Below are positions 52,328 to 61,790 of a DNA stretch of 64,000 bases, piece by piece. The first letter of the stretch is position 1. Each line of letters starts with the position of its first letter. This DNA is from Cryoendolithus antarcticus (lineage: Eukaryota; Ascomycota; Dothideomycetes; Cladosporiales; Cladosporiaceae): positions 62,001 through 126,000 of the forward strand of contig NAJO01000068.1 of assembly GCA_002077065.1 (NCBI GenBank). The letters are read 5' to 3'. Under the pieces are notes generated by a model. That model saw only the letters and a list, made by a program, of their open reading frames with translations. It did no database searches and was not told the DNA's origin. Made by a program: the position numbers and the translations under genes.

Positions 52328-52995
52328 GAAAGATGATGTGGGGAGAGTTCACGTGCATGAAAGGACAGTCACAGCTCACGAATGTCAACTACAGTGCGTT
52401 TGTATGCAGCACATCATTTGCTGCGCGCATTGGAGACTGAGTGTCGTCATGATGGACGTCCGCTGCCGTAAGGTCAATTGCGTTGCCGATGATTGGCTGT
52501 TCGTCGGACGCGACTCCCAGGCCCCGCCAACACGTAAGATGACCACAGCACACGCTCCTATCCTTCATGGTGCACCGGATTCCAGTATTCCGACATGCCC
52601 AGACTGGCAGACGCGATGCCATCAGTCACTGATTGGGTCAAACAGGAAGAAGTATCGTCACTCCGGAGCCAAGCCTGCATAAAACAGATGCTTCATAATC
52701 ACCCCTTTCAGTACACATATGCAGATAGGTACTGCCTGGAAAATCCCGTTAGTATCGTAGGTAGTCGTGCAAGAGTTGCACAACAGTCATTACATTGCCC
52801 ATGTCCTGAGTGAGGCAGCAACTTCCACTAGCCACTGACATTCCCGCCATTCGATCACTAAACACAGCATACGGGCGTAGGCCGCCTCGGTCTCTGCGCA
52901 CAGTCCTCGAGCGATATACCTTGCTACTCATAAGACTACCTCATTGCCTTATTGATAAGGCACCCATCATCTCAAATTGCCGATCGAACACAGCA
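52328..52995. other. Divergent intergenic region
   Basis: 668 bases between the Rieske/AIF gene (minus) and the TMEM53-like gene (plus). It should carry both promoters. No gene or repeat supported. Confidence 0.6.
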
Positions 52996-53829
52996 ATGGC
53001 GAAACCTACGCCACCCTTCCCCGACTTTATCAGCCTGGAAGATGGCATCTCCTACCTCCAACAACCCTCGCCCGCCTCACCCCAGGATCCCGTCTCCCTC
53101 ATAGTCCTCTGTACCTGGATGTCCGCCCCTCACCGCCCAATATCCAAGTACATCACGCCCTACCGGACCCTCTACTCTTCTGCCGACATCCTGGTCGTCG
53201 AGAATTCAGCGCAAGACGCCATCATCACCTCCCTTTCCGCACGAAGACGTATCCTGCAGCCTGCGGTAGATGTGATTGCCAAGTACGCTTCCGAAACCGA
53301 CGAGCCGAGTCACACAATCCTGCACGCCTTCTCGAATGGAGGCGGAGCTTGCGGGGTGCTGTTGGCAAGCATGTTGGCCCCCGCTCGACAGCCAAACGCC
53401 TGGAAAGCTGTTATACTGGACAGCTGTCCCGGCACATTCGAGTACAGCACCTTCATCACCGCGGTCTCGATGTCCCTCCCTCGTGCCGGGCTGCTCAGCT
53501 ACATCGGTCTAGCGGCCGTGCATCTCCTCGCCTGCGTTGTCTTGATTGACATCAACGTCTTCGGCGGGGATCTGATTGGACGCGTGAGAATTACGTCGAA
53601 CGACGGGAAGGTCTTTACGAAGGCGACGCCCAGGTTGTATCTATATTCCGATGGCGATGACTTGGTAAGCTGGCGGGATGTGGAGAAGCATGCGGAGGAC
53701 GCGAAGGCAAAGGGGTATGAAAGGGTGGAGATGAAGAAGTTTGAGGGGAGTAAGCATTGCGCTCATGCGATGACTTTTGGGGAGGATTACTGGGAACACG
53801 TGGGGAAGCTGATCATGACTGGGCGGTGA
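52996..53829 (+). CDS. TMEM53/DUF829 alpha/beta-hydrolase-fold protein
   Basis: Single-exon gene for 277 residues starting MAKPTPPFPDFISLEDG; the open frame extends upstream to 52810, but those residues are not conserved-looking. It belongs to the DUF829/TMEM53 family. Visible: the first strand VSLIVLCTWMSAPHRPISKY; the nucleophile-elbow-like segment ILHAFSNGGGACGVLL (here S-N-G-G, matching G-x-S-x-G loosely, with Ser after Phe); LDSCPGTFEY after the next strand; RLYLYSDGDDLVSWRDVEKH, with the acid; and SKHCAHAMTFGEDYW, with the terminal His. A possible catalytic triad is therefore present. A hydrophobic segment, GLLSYIGLAAVHLLACVVLI, could be membrane-associated. The human homologue is a nuclear envelope protein; the enzymatic substrate of the family is unknown. 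It lies immediately beside the secreted-protein tandem array (77 bases from the last copy). Confidence 0.86.
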   Translation: MAKPTPPFPDFISLEDGISYLQQPSPASPQDPVSLIVLCTWMSAPHRPISKYITPYRTLYSSADILVVENSAQDAIITSLSARRRILQPAVDVIAKYASETDEPSHTILHAFSNGGGACGVLLASMLAPARQPNAWKAVILDSCPGTFEYSTFITAVSMSLPRAGLLSYIGLAAVHLLACVVLIDINVFGGDLIGRVRITSNDGKVFTKATPRLYLYSDGDDLVSWRDVEKHAEDAKAKGYERVEMKKFEGSKHCAHAMTFGEDYWEHVGKLIMTGR

Positions 53830-53906
53830 TGCAGAGTATTCATCGAGTCTTTTAGCTTCTGCGACCATCCGCTACTCTACTTGGTCCACGAGCCGCTGAT
53901 ATACGT

Positions 53907-54638
53907 CTATCCCCTAAGACCACCAGCGATATGCCGACCTATGGGTGTGATGGCCTTCGATGCCCAGTTCACCTCCGCATCTAGCCGACGATGATAGTCT
54001 CCGTCAATCCAATGGGTCATGCTCACATCGAACAGGCACCGCCCATCTGGTATCCTCGCGTCCAATTCCATCGTCCAATTCCCGGCTACTGAGTATCCGC
54101 GATAGATGATCCAATCCAGTATAAGGTCATTATCGCCCAATGTCAAGTGCTTGGTCTGGTCTCCTTCACTGTTCCGTAGCGAGAGATTCCACCAGCGATC
54201 GAACGCTATAGTGGCAAGCCCAGTAGCCCAGGGCTCAAAGCACTCGTGGGTCCCGTCCCTGTACACGATCGAGAAGGTACAGGTCACTGTCGCTTTCGCG
54301 AGGTCATCATCCGTTAGGTTATGAACACGCCCGGGTAGGAACCAGCCGCTGAGGTAGATGAAGAAGAGATCGTTGCTTGGCAGGTACGTAAGTAAGATTG
54401 TGTCATAGGTGAGAGCCGAGTGTGATGCTTACGAGTTGATTGGGTAGGGCATAGTCTCCAGGAACTCAATTGCGAAAAGCTGATCGGGCTTGGGAGTTGC
54501 GCCATAGGTAGCGTTGTCACGTCCCGGGATCACATCCTGTGAACGAGCCGTTTCACTCGAGCTGACCGAGAGCTGCTTGCTTGGTGAGCAAGAAGTCAAG
54601 GCGGCGAAGCCGAATAGCAGCAGCGCTAGAAGAGCCAT
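53907..54638 (-). CDS. Tandem secreted-protein family, copy 1
   Basis: Two exons, 54433-54638 and 53907-54375, with a 57-bp intron (GTAAGC...GCCAAG), giving 224 residues. Exon 1 has a signal peptide (MALLALLLFGFAALTSCSPS), a variable spacer and the family motif PGRDNATYGATPKPDQLFAI then TMPYPIN. Exon 2 has FFIYLSGWFLPG, a TVTCTFSIVYRDG strand pair, the LSLRNSEGD region and the core GNWTMELDARIPDGRCLF followed by SMTHWIDGD. A C-terminal extension of about 30 residues (NWASKAITPIGRHIAGGLRG) follows. Sequons NAT, NLT, NLS and NWT support secretion. I do not know the family; the strand-rich pattern suggests a beta-sandwich. This is the last copy of the array in transcription direction. The 320 bases upstream (54639-54958) reach the 3' end of copy 2 and should hold the promoter. 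Confidence 0.78.
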
Positions 54639-54958
54639 ATCGCAGATGTCAATGGGTGTCCGAGACTCGCAATTCTTGACTCAGCTACAATGCACAGGAA
54701 GTACATTGATGATGGACATCTGCTGCTTGGAAGACGCATGCACGAACTATGTCTGTGCCGCATCACTGCCGATGATGGCGTTTAAGGCTCCTCTTACTCG
54801 CTGCCTAGCCGCGCCGGCAATGTCCACCGCCGCGTGATGACGGCGAATTTGAGCTACGCACAAGGCATTCTACGACACGCAGTGACAAACATGACCAAGC
54901 GTGGTGAGATATATCATGCGATCGCCTGGCTACGCATCGCGACGATACAAGCACCCAG

Positions 54959-55630
54959 TCACACATGCCTCTGCAAATTTCCGTTCACCCACTGGGTCAT
55001 CGCGAAATCAAATAAACAAGTACCATCTGGAAGCCTCGCATCAAACTCCATGGTCCAATTGCGAGACACGACGAACTGCTTGGGTACGTAACCATCGGCC
55101 GCGATGTCGTTAGCGCGGAGGCTCATGTGGTCTGTGGCATGCCCGGTTTCGTTACGAATGCCAATGTGCCGAAATCTATCTAGCATTTTCGACTCTAGTG
55201 GGATCGTCCACGGTTTGGAGTGGTCTTGCGAGCCGTCGGCGTAGATGATGGAGAAGGTGATTGATAGCGTGGCTTTTGCAAGGTCGGCTTCGCTTAGACC
55301 TGGAGTCCATTGTGGCCAGAAGTTGGCGTAGAGGTAGACGTAGTACAGCTCGCCGCTGGTCCATCACTAGCCTCCTCGTCGACTCGTACACGAATTTAGG
55401 GACAGCACTCACGATACGATAGGAAAGGGTGCTACATCGAGGAACTCGATGGTGAAGAGCTGGTCCTTGGCAGGGGTCTTGCCGTACGTGGCATTGTTTC
55501 TACCAGGGACCCAGTGTAGTGCAATGGTCGTGACTGTTTGCTGCGGCCAATGTAGGCGTTGCTGCGGATGTAGCAAGGCCGCGCCGATACTACAGCAAAG
55601 TACTACGAAGGTCACGGTGGTTACTTGCAT
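54959..55630 (-). CDS. Tandem secreted-protein family, copy 2
   Basis: Two exons, 55413-55630 and 54959-55355 (57-bp intron, GTGAGT...GGACCAG), giving 204 residues. Signal peptide MQVTTVTFVVLCCSIGAALL, then PGRNNATYGKTPAKDQLFTI and VAPFPIVS at the exon junction. Exon 2: GELYYVYLYANFWPQWTPG, ATLSITFSIIYADGS, HIGIRNETGHATDHMSL, and the core RNWTMEFDARLPDGTCLF with AMTQWVNGN. It stops seven residues after that core motif, so it lacks the C-terminal extension of copies 1 and 4. In place of the usual G before NWT it has R. Structure, intron phase (2) and motif order match the other copies. Function unknown. Confidence 0.78.
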
Positions 55631-56226
55631 TGTCAGCGTGTGCTGGGCTTGTGACTGGAATGAGCGAAAGGTGTTACTCTACTTCGATCGAGATGGCGCA
55701 AAGCATTCTGCCTGGAGCAATGACGGTAGCTGCAACAGTGTGGCACAATGAGATGCAGCTGGACCAGTGCCAAGAGTTGGTGGTACGGTGAACACCAACA
55801 CCTCGCCCTCGTTCCGCGCATGGACATACTAGCATAGCCAGCATGTACGACATGACAGCCAATCAATCAAGCGTTTTCGCGGCGGTGGAGCGCGCTCGAC
55901 ATTGAAATCACCAGTCGCAAAGCTAGCAATTGACGGCGACTATCTGAAACTTGAAGACCGCAATGCCGGCCGTTGCTACTAACGTGTCAATGCTCCAGCT
56001 TCCCAAGCGAGGCATGACAATGTTAAGACCTTTCTAGTACCGCGCGAGCCATAGTAGTGGGCTCGGAATATGTTGAAGCTACGCTGACAGTATTGACGCT
56101 TCGTCGCGAAACATGGAATTCGACGGAACCACTGCAATTACGAAGCAGGGCCGTCGTTGGGATCTGCTCGCCTCCCCCGGAGTATCTGACGGCGAAGCAG
56201 CTCACTCTCGCAGCCCAAGACCTTTG
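55631..56226. other. Spacer in tandem array
   Basis: 596 bases between copy 2 (start) and copy 3 (3' end). Expected to hold the copy 2 promoter. On the minus strand just below 56227 the frame continues after a stop with QRSWAAR, resembling the NWASKA/SSWLAKA start of the C-terminal extension in copies 1 and 4, so part of this spacer is probably decayed copy 3 sequence. Confidence 0.5.
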
Positions 56227-56926
56227 TCAACCGCCCTCGGCCCCGGCGTGATGGCGATGGAGATCACCGTCGACCCGCTGCGTCATCGAGAAATCGAACA
56301 AACAACGCCCATCAGGAACCCGAGCATCGAATTCCATTGTCCAGTTCCCGGACACAACAAATTGCTTGTAGATCCAACCGTCGGTGACGGTGTCATTCTC
56401 GCCAGATACTCCGAGAGTCATGCGGTCAGTAGGGAGGCCTTCTTCACTGCGGATACGGATATGCTGAAAGCGGTTCAACAAAGTCGTTGGCAACGGAATG
56501 GTCCAGGGGCCACCGATGTGTTGTGAGCCATCGGCATAGACGATCGAGAAGGTGATCGATAGCGTAGCATTATCGAGATCATCTTGTATTGGGTTCGTAC
56601 TTCAATGGGGCCAAAAGAGGCCGTAGAGGTACATGTAGTACAGTTCGTCGCTGCGAGAGACGGATGAGTTCAGATATGCAGACGGACTGTTGCAAGACCT
56701 ACTAGACAATGGGAAACGGCGTTACATCGAGGAATTGGATATCGAAGAGCTGTTCTCCAAACGGAACCGTCGGACCGGATGTCGCGTTGTTCGATCCTGG
56801 CAACTTAGCTTGTGAACCTATTGTCTGCGGAATATGCGCCTGTCGGAGTCGTTGCTGCTGAGACAGCCGAGCTGTAGCGACGCTAATAGAGAGCAGGAAG
56901 CCGGTTCCCACGAACTCGAGCAGCAT
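56227..56926 (-). pseudogene. Tandem secreted-protein family, copy 3, with premature stop
   Basis: Exon 1 (56703-56926) is intact: signal peptide MLLEFVGTGFLLSISVATA, then PGSNNATSGPTVPFGEQLFD and VTPFPIV. The intron has a GTAGGT donor and CTCTCGCAG acceptor in the family's phase-2 position. Exon 2 (56227-56650) begins DELYYMYLYGLFWPH and then meets an in-frame TGA at 56602-56604, where copy 2 has Trp in FWPQWTPG. A TGG to TGA transition explains it. After the stop the frame stays family-like for about 125 codons: ATLSITFSIVYADGS, then SGNWTMEFDARVPDGRCLF and SMTQRVDGD. A stop at 56227-56229 falls where copies 1 and 4 continue. No splice alternative that skips the TGA was found (the nearby GT-AG pair is only 20 bases). 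Probably a recent pseudogene, unless the stop is a sequencing error. Confidence 0.7.
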
Positions 56927-57474
56927 TGCAGGTTGACGACACAATCACTCGAAAGTCAGATCGAGGGCAATTGCCAGGGTAAACACAGACATCACTTTCG
57001 TGAACGTCGCCTTACGACAGTGAAGTGGCACAGCTACTCCGCAAGTGCCGAAGCGTCACATGCTCTCTGAGATTCCAGGCAACCTTGAGTCCGTCGTGAG
57101 AGCATACCTATCCAGCTAGGCAGGGTGGGACATGGTCATGCTCCTGCAATTCACCATCCACTCAGGTCGACCTGTGTAGCCGCCAAAATATATGCCATAC
57201 AGTCAAGACCTGAGCTTGTAGTGGTGCTCATATTCGGCGGCTATCTGAAACAGATCGACTCCCATGCAGGGACTGACAACAGAATGCGCCGCGTAGATGG
57301 CCTCTTCAGGCTATGTACGCACGCTGTTCGGGCTGCCTGCAGGTGTTACTGAGCATCTCAATCTCTCCGCTCCTCACCATCAAACTATTGCGTTCCAACG
57401 CAAACAGACATCTCTCATCCGGCGCATCTAGAGGAGTATCCTTGGCGCAAAGTAGGATCTTCGACGCAGTCGAC
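56927..57474. other. Spacer in tandem array
   Basis: 548 bases between copy 3 (start) and copy 4 (stop). No further copy or fragment was recognised. It should contain the copy 3 promoter and copy 4 3' UTR. Confidence 0.55.
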
Positions 57475-58228
57475 TCACAGCTCACGGGGTACATCTGAAC
57501 TAGGAAGCCCACTCCCACTACCGAACGCCTTCGCCAGCCACGAGCTGTCTTCAGCACCTCTAGGATCGAAGTCTCCGTCCATCCACTGCGTTAAAGAGAA
57601 GTCAAACAAGCACCTCCCGTCAGGAACTCTCGCATCGAATTCCATAGTCCAATTGCCCGCAACCACCCATTGTCGCAGAATCACCCCGTCAGAGACCACG
57701 TCGTTCCCCCCAAGCACCATGCGCTCCTTGTGGGCGCCGGTCATATTCCTGATATCAATATGGTTCCACCTGCTGAGCGCAGTCGGAGCCATGGGTATAG
57801 TCAAAGGCTTGAAGGAATCAAAAGCTCCATCAACGTACGTGATGTTGAACTTGATAGTCAGAGTGGCGTTTGCCAAAATCTCCTCGGTGAGGTTGATGGC
57901 TCGGTCTCGCCAGATGCTGCCGTACATCCAGATGTAGAAGACGTGATCACTAGAGGGGCAGATCAATGCGTGCTCCGTTGTGTGTCTGGACGGAAGGGCT
58001 CACTCACGAGACGATCGGGCAGGGCGCTATCTCTATGAACTCTATCTCGAAGCGCTGCTCCTGGACAGGCACTAGTGGGCAATACGTTGCGTTACTGTTG
58101 CCTAGGATGTCGGCCGGCCACGGCCTTGCTGCGCCGCTCTCCGCGTGTAGACGTTGTTGCGTAGGCGATTGAGCATGTACAGCGATGGTACAACATAATA
58201 GCGGAGCAAGTGCAGTGGAAGGTCGCAT
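57475..58228 (-). CDS. Tandem secreted-protein family, copy 4
   Basis: Two exons, 58008-58228 and 57475-57949 (58-bp intron, GTGAGT...CCTCTAG), giving 231 residues. Signal peptide MRPSTALAPLLCCTIAVHAQ, then LGNSNATYCPLVPVQEQRFEI and IAPCPIVS at the junction. Exon 2: HVFYIWMYGSIWRDRAINL, ATLTIKFNITYVDGA, HIDIRNMTGAHKERMVLGGND, and the core AGNWTMEFDARVPDGRCLF with SLTQWMDGD. A 30-residue C-terminal extension with SSWLAKAFGSGSG follows, similar in place and start to that of copy 1. Extra cysteines (ATYCPL, APCPIV) set it apart. The 324 bases between this copy's start and copy 5's stop (58229-58552) are its promoter region; nothing else was seen there. Confidence 0.78.
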
Positions 58229-58552
58229 ATTACTAAACTACAGCAAGAAAATCAATGACGGAGGGGATACTGTGCTTCAGACCATTGAATGTATGAGATC
58301 AATGTTGAGGAAACCGCACGTGCGTAATTGCACTCATTATAGTCGCCTCGCTTACCTGCAGCCCAGTGGCACAGGCAGGCAACACCGTAGTGTAGCACCC
58401 TACTGTCGGAAGTTGTAAGTATACGCTGCATCAAGAGTCGAATGGCTAGTACGGTGTGTTGCAAAGACAAGCTTGCGAACTTAGCGCTGAGCTCATGGTC
58501 GGCGGCTATCTGAGGTGAGGTTACTTCATGCAGCTACTTTGATGTATTCCTC

Positions 58553-59234
58553 TCAACCCGCCCCTCCATCCAACCACTGCGTAAATTCGAAGCCGAAAAG
58601 ACATCTCCCATCCGATAGCCTAGCATCAAACGCAAAAGTGTAATTGCCAGAAAAGAGGAATTCGTAGAAGAACGCGCCATCGACGAGAATGTCGTGGTAG
58701 CCAAGGGACAGGTGATCAACATAATGTCCAGTCTCGTTGCGGATAGCGAGGTATCCGAAATCTTGTGCTATCATCTGCGTTCGTAGAGGAACAGTCCCTG
58801 GGCCCCACGTGTGCTCTCTGCCGTTCTCGAACGACGCAGACATCGTTGCACTTAGAGTCGCATCAGCGAGGATGGCATCTGTCACATTCGGCAGATTATG
58901 CTGGAGGTAACCTTGCACCTTGGCGAAGAAGGTTCGATCTCTGTGCGGCGCCGTTAGCACGTACGGATTATGGTGTAGTTGCGCGGCAGATTTACGCGGT
59001 GATCGGATATGGCGCGATATCAACGTAGTAAGTGCGAAAGAGCTGGTCGTCTTTAGGCAGAGGCCCGAAGGTGACATTGCCGTCGCTAGGCACACATTGT
59101 GGCTGGCTATGGTCCGCAGAGCAATCCGAGATACCATGTCTGAGGGGCCGCTGTTGCGAGAGCCATGGACTTTTACTCACGGCTTTGACCAGGGCAGTGT
59201 ACACCAGTAGAGCCAGGACTCCATTACAGTACAT
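58553..59234 (-). CDS. Tandem secreted-protein family, copy 5 (divergent)
   Basis: Two exons, 58996-59234 and 58553-58940 (55-bp intron, GTAAAT...GCGCACAG), giving 208 residues. The start at 59234 is chosen because it opens with a signal peptide (MYCNGVLALLVYTALVKAVS); the open frame extends further upstream to 59375. Then PSDGNVTFGPLPKDDQLFRT and IAPYPIT at the junction. Exon 2: TFFAKVQGYLQHNL, ATLSATMSASFENG, LAIRNETGHYVDHLSLGYHD, and the core SGNYTFAFDARLSDGRCLF with EFTQWLDGG. The core has NYTFAF where other copies have NWTMEF. It ends soon after, with no C-terminal extension. Most diverged copy, but intact; first in transcription direction and 228 bases from the WDR89-like gene's stop. 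Confidence 0.77.
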
Positions 59235-59462
59235 CCTGATGAGCGTCGACCAGTATGAGAGGCCTCTTGTACTGCGCGCAAAAGGTGGACTGATCTTGGC
59301 AAATGAAGTCTGACAGTGGATGGCAGATGCGAGGTCGCAGTGTCTTGGCGGTGAGTAGCGTCCCAAGTTGGGCATACTCGCTTATTAGATTAAGCCTTCC
59401 TCGAAAGCGACCCCGAGATTCCCTTCGTAGCGTTTGATGTCTTGCATGGTGGGATGACTTGA

Positions 59463-60551
59463 TCAGTATGGCGCAAAGCGCTCGATGCCCTTCTTCGCAT
59501 TCCGCTTCGCCTTCTTCGAGCCAGGAGCTGCAAGTGACTGATCCTGCTGTGCGGTATCCGATGGTGATAGACTCCAATAACGCACGTGCCCGTCCTCGCC
59601 ACAAGTGAGAGTAGTCGCTGCATCGACGAATAGAATGTCACGAACGACTTCTTCGCCATGCGCACCTGGCAGATCGACACGGCTTCCAATCGACCAGTTC
59701 GGATCTTGCAGTGGCACAAGCGAGAGCGTCTGGTTGACATTGTGTCCGAACGCAACCACAGGATTAGGCAGGAATGATTGCTGTGCGACATTGATCACAT
59801 ACATACAATCCAGCTTCTCCCGGAGATCACCGAACTGATGTGCAGGTAACGGCTCCTCTTCAGTGGTACCAGTCTTGTCCAGTCCATACACCGAGAATTG
59901 CTCGTCAGTGCTGAGCGTGTAGACCTGATCGTCGGTGAGGAAGCCTGCGCAGTGCACCGCAGATCGTGGGTTAAGCACCTGCATCAGCGCATCCTCTTCC
60001 TCCGGAATATTGGCATCGAAGATCGAGACTAAGCCGTCTGTGCTACCCGAGAGGAGCAGATTACTCTGCGTCGAATGCCATGCGAGCTGAGTAATCGTGT
60101 CCGTGTGGCTCTCAGCGTATGACCGGATCGGCTGGGCAGGGGACCGCATGTCGTAGATGAGTACACTTACATCGCCTAAGCCTTCCTTCGTGCTCTCCGT
60201 ACCAGCCGCGATGAAGTGGCCTGCGCATGCTACAGCCGATATACCTGCGCTCTTCGGTTCGATCAGCTCCAGGTTGGGCGATTTGATCCCTGTCCGAGGG
60301 TCCCAGACGCGGACTCGACTATCACGGCCGGCAGAGACAAACGTTGTAGCATCGGCGCCGGCGGTCAGACACGCAAGACCGCTATGAGCGCCCTTCACCT
60401 CATCTGTAAGTTGGACTGTCGGCAAATCGAAGAGTCTTAAGCTGTCGTCAGACCCGATCGTTGCGAAGTGCTGACCTGCCTTCGCGAGAGTGAAGAAGTA
60501 GGTGTTTGACGGCGAGCCGAGAGTTGAGCTGGCAAGCTGCTTTGCTGCCAT
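59463..60551 (-). CDS. WD40-repeat protein (WDR89-like)
   Basis: Single-exon gene for 362 residues, started at the ATG at 60551 (MAAKQLASSTLGSPSNTYFF); the frame extends 8 codons upstream only to a GTG. About six or seven WD40 blades can be traced: FATIGSDDSLRLFDL, FVSAGRDSRVRVWDPRTG, GLGDVSVLIYDMRSPAQPI, LLLSGSTDGLVSIFDANIPE, YTLSTDEQFSVYGLDKTG, and LTCGEDGHVRYWSLSPS. The C-terminus KKAKRNAKKGIERFAPY is a basic, conserved-looking tail, as in the WDR89 family. WD40 propellers are binding platforms; WDR89 proteins are little studied, and a nucleolar or ribosome-linked role is only suggested by the basic tail. No signal or membrane segment. Confidence 0.86.
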   Translation of the reverse strand: MAAKQLASSTLGSPSNTYFFTLAKAGQHFATIGSDDSLRLFDLPTVQLTDEVKGAHSGLACLTAGADATTFVSAGRDSRVRVWDPRTGIKSPNLELIEPKSAGISAVACAGHFIAAGTESTKEGLGDVSVLIYDMRSPAQPIRSYAESHTDTITQLAWHSTQSNLLLSGSTDGLVSIFDANIPEEEDALMQVLNPRSAVHCAGFLTDDQVYTLSTDEQFSVYGLDKTGTTEEEPLPAHQFGDLREKLDCMYVINVAQQSFLPNPVVAFGHNVNQTLSLVPLQDPNWSIGSRVDLPGAHGEEVVRDILFVDAATTLTCGEDGHVRYWSLSPSDTAQQDQSLAAPGSKKAKRNAKKGIERFAPY

Positions 60552-61790
60552 GATCGTCGAAGTGCCACTGATCACTCGTGTTCACGAGAAAATAGTCGAT
60601 GCACTGGCCTTGACTTTGGACAGAATGACTGTTTCGTGTGATTCGCAGCCGAAACAGGATCACCTCATCTTATCCCTCAGATGTCTCGTTTTCCGAGCAA
60701 GTGTACAAATGCTTGCGATTGTTGGTCATTTTCAGTGATGAAATGCAGATAGTGAAGATCATTGAATGGAAGACTCACGCTAGCCGAATCCAGACATCTA
60801 GTTCGCACCTCCCTTACTGCACTTTGTAGCAGAGGGCTTTGACCTCAGATCTCATCTCCGAATCAACATCAATGCACTGTAACTTGTGTCCCCCGGATCT
60901 ACAGATCCGTGGGCGATCAGCAGAGTTGCCGCTCTGGTTTGCAGCAGTCTTTCGCCCGGATTGCGAGGTCTGTAGTTCGCCTGGGTTTGAATGCAGGGTC
61001 ATGAGCGGTGAGTGCCTGTACGCCGAGCGCATATCGGGACGCAACCGGGGATGCCTTCGCCGGCAGAAGTCAATGAGAGGGCTATGGGCTCTGATCGATA
61101 TGTCGGCCAGACTATTGCTACAGGACCATAGTTCGTTGCTGGTCATCGCGGATCGCAACTTAATGTTGACGCTCGTAGTAGGCTGGCGCCAGCACACGAG
61201 CCAGCCATCGTGCCGCACAGCGAATCGCCGAGGCGTTGTTCTGGTCGTATGCTACGTGTCGAGCATGAGTCTGACGTTCTTCCCATCGGACAACTGCCGC
61301 GACCCAAACACGAACAGCGCATACGAAACCTTGATGACAAGGACTTCTCGTGCCTGCACCGCCGAGTGCCGCCCGCTGCCTCGCTTCCGCCGGCAAGAAA
61401 GTCTGGAGCGCGCGGAAAGCAAGTGCCATCCCAAGGCACACGCACGCACCCTGCATCCTTGACCCAACTTCTCGCGTGATATCGAATTGGCGGTCGGGAT
61501 GTGATCTTCATTTGGCACTTGCCTTTGCCTTTGCTTTGACTCGCTCCTTCCACACCTTCGCTACTGCTCCCACGCTCGTGCCTTCTTGCCTTTGCGCCCA
61601 GTGCTCCTGCCGATTCGAGACGCTTCCGCCTTGCTCACAACTCACGGGCCTGCCTGGTCTCAGCCCCTTGCTCATTTGCTGCAAACGCAACTCCTGCGTC
61701 CTTACCAAACCTCTATCTTTTGAAGCGACAACACTCGCCGGCATACCGCGACTATCGCCACCACCACCTCCACCCTACACACCGCCCACA
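60552..61790. other. Divergent intergenic region, 1.2 kb
   Basis: Lies between the WDR89-like gene (minus) and the next plus-strand gene, so it contains both promoters. The last ~280 bases (61510-61790) are a CT-rich leader-like stretch with runs such as ctccaccctacacacc. Long open frames here on both strands are antisense or leader frames without domain features. Confidence 0.6.
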
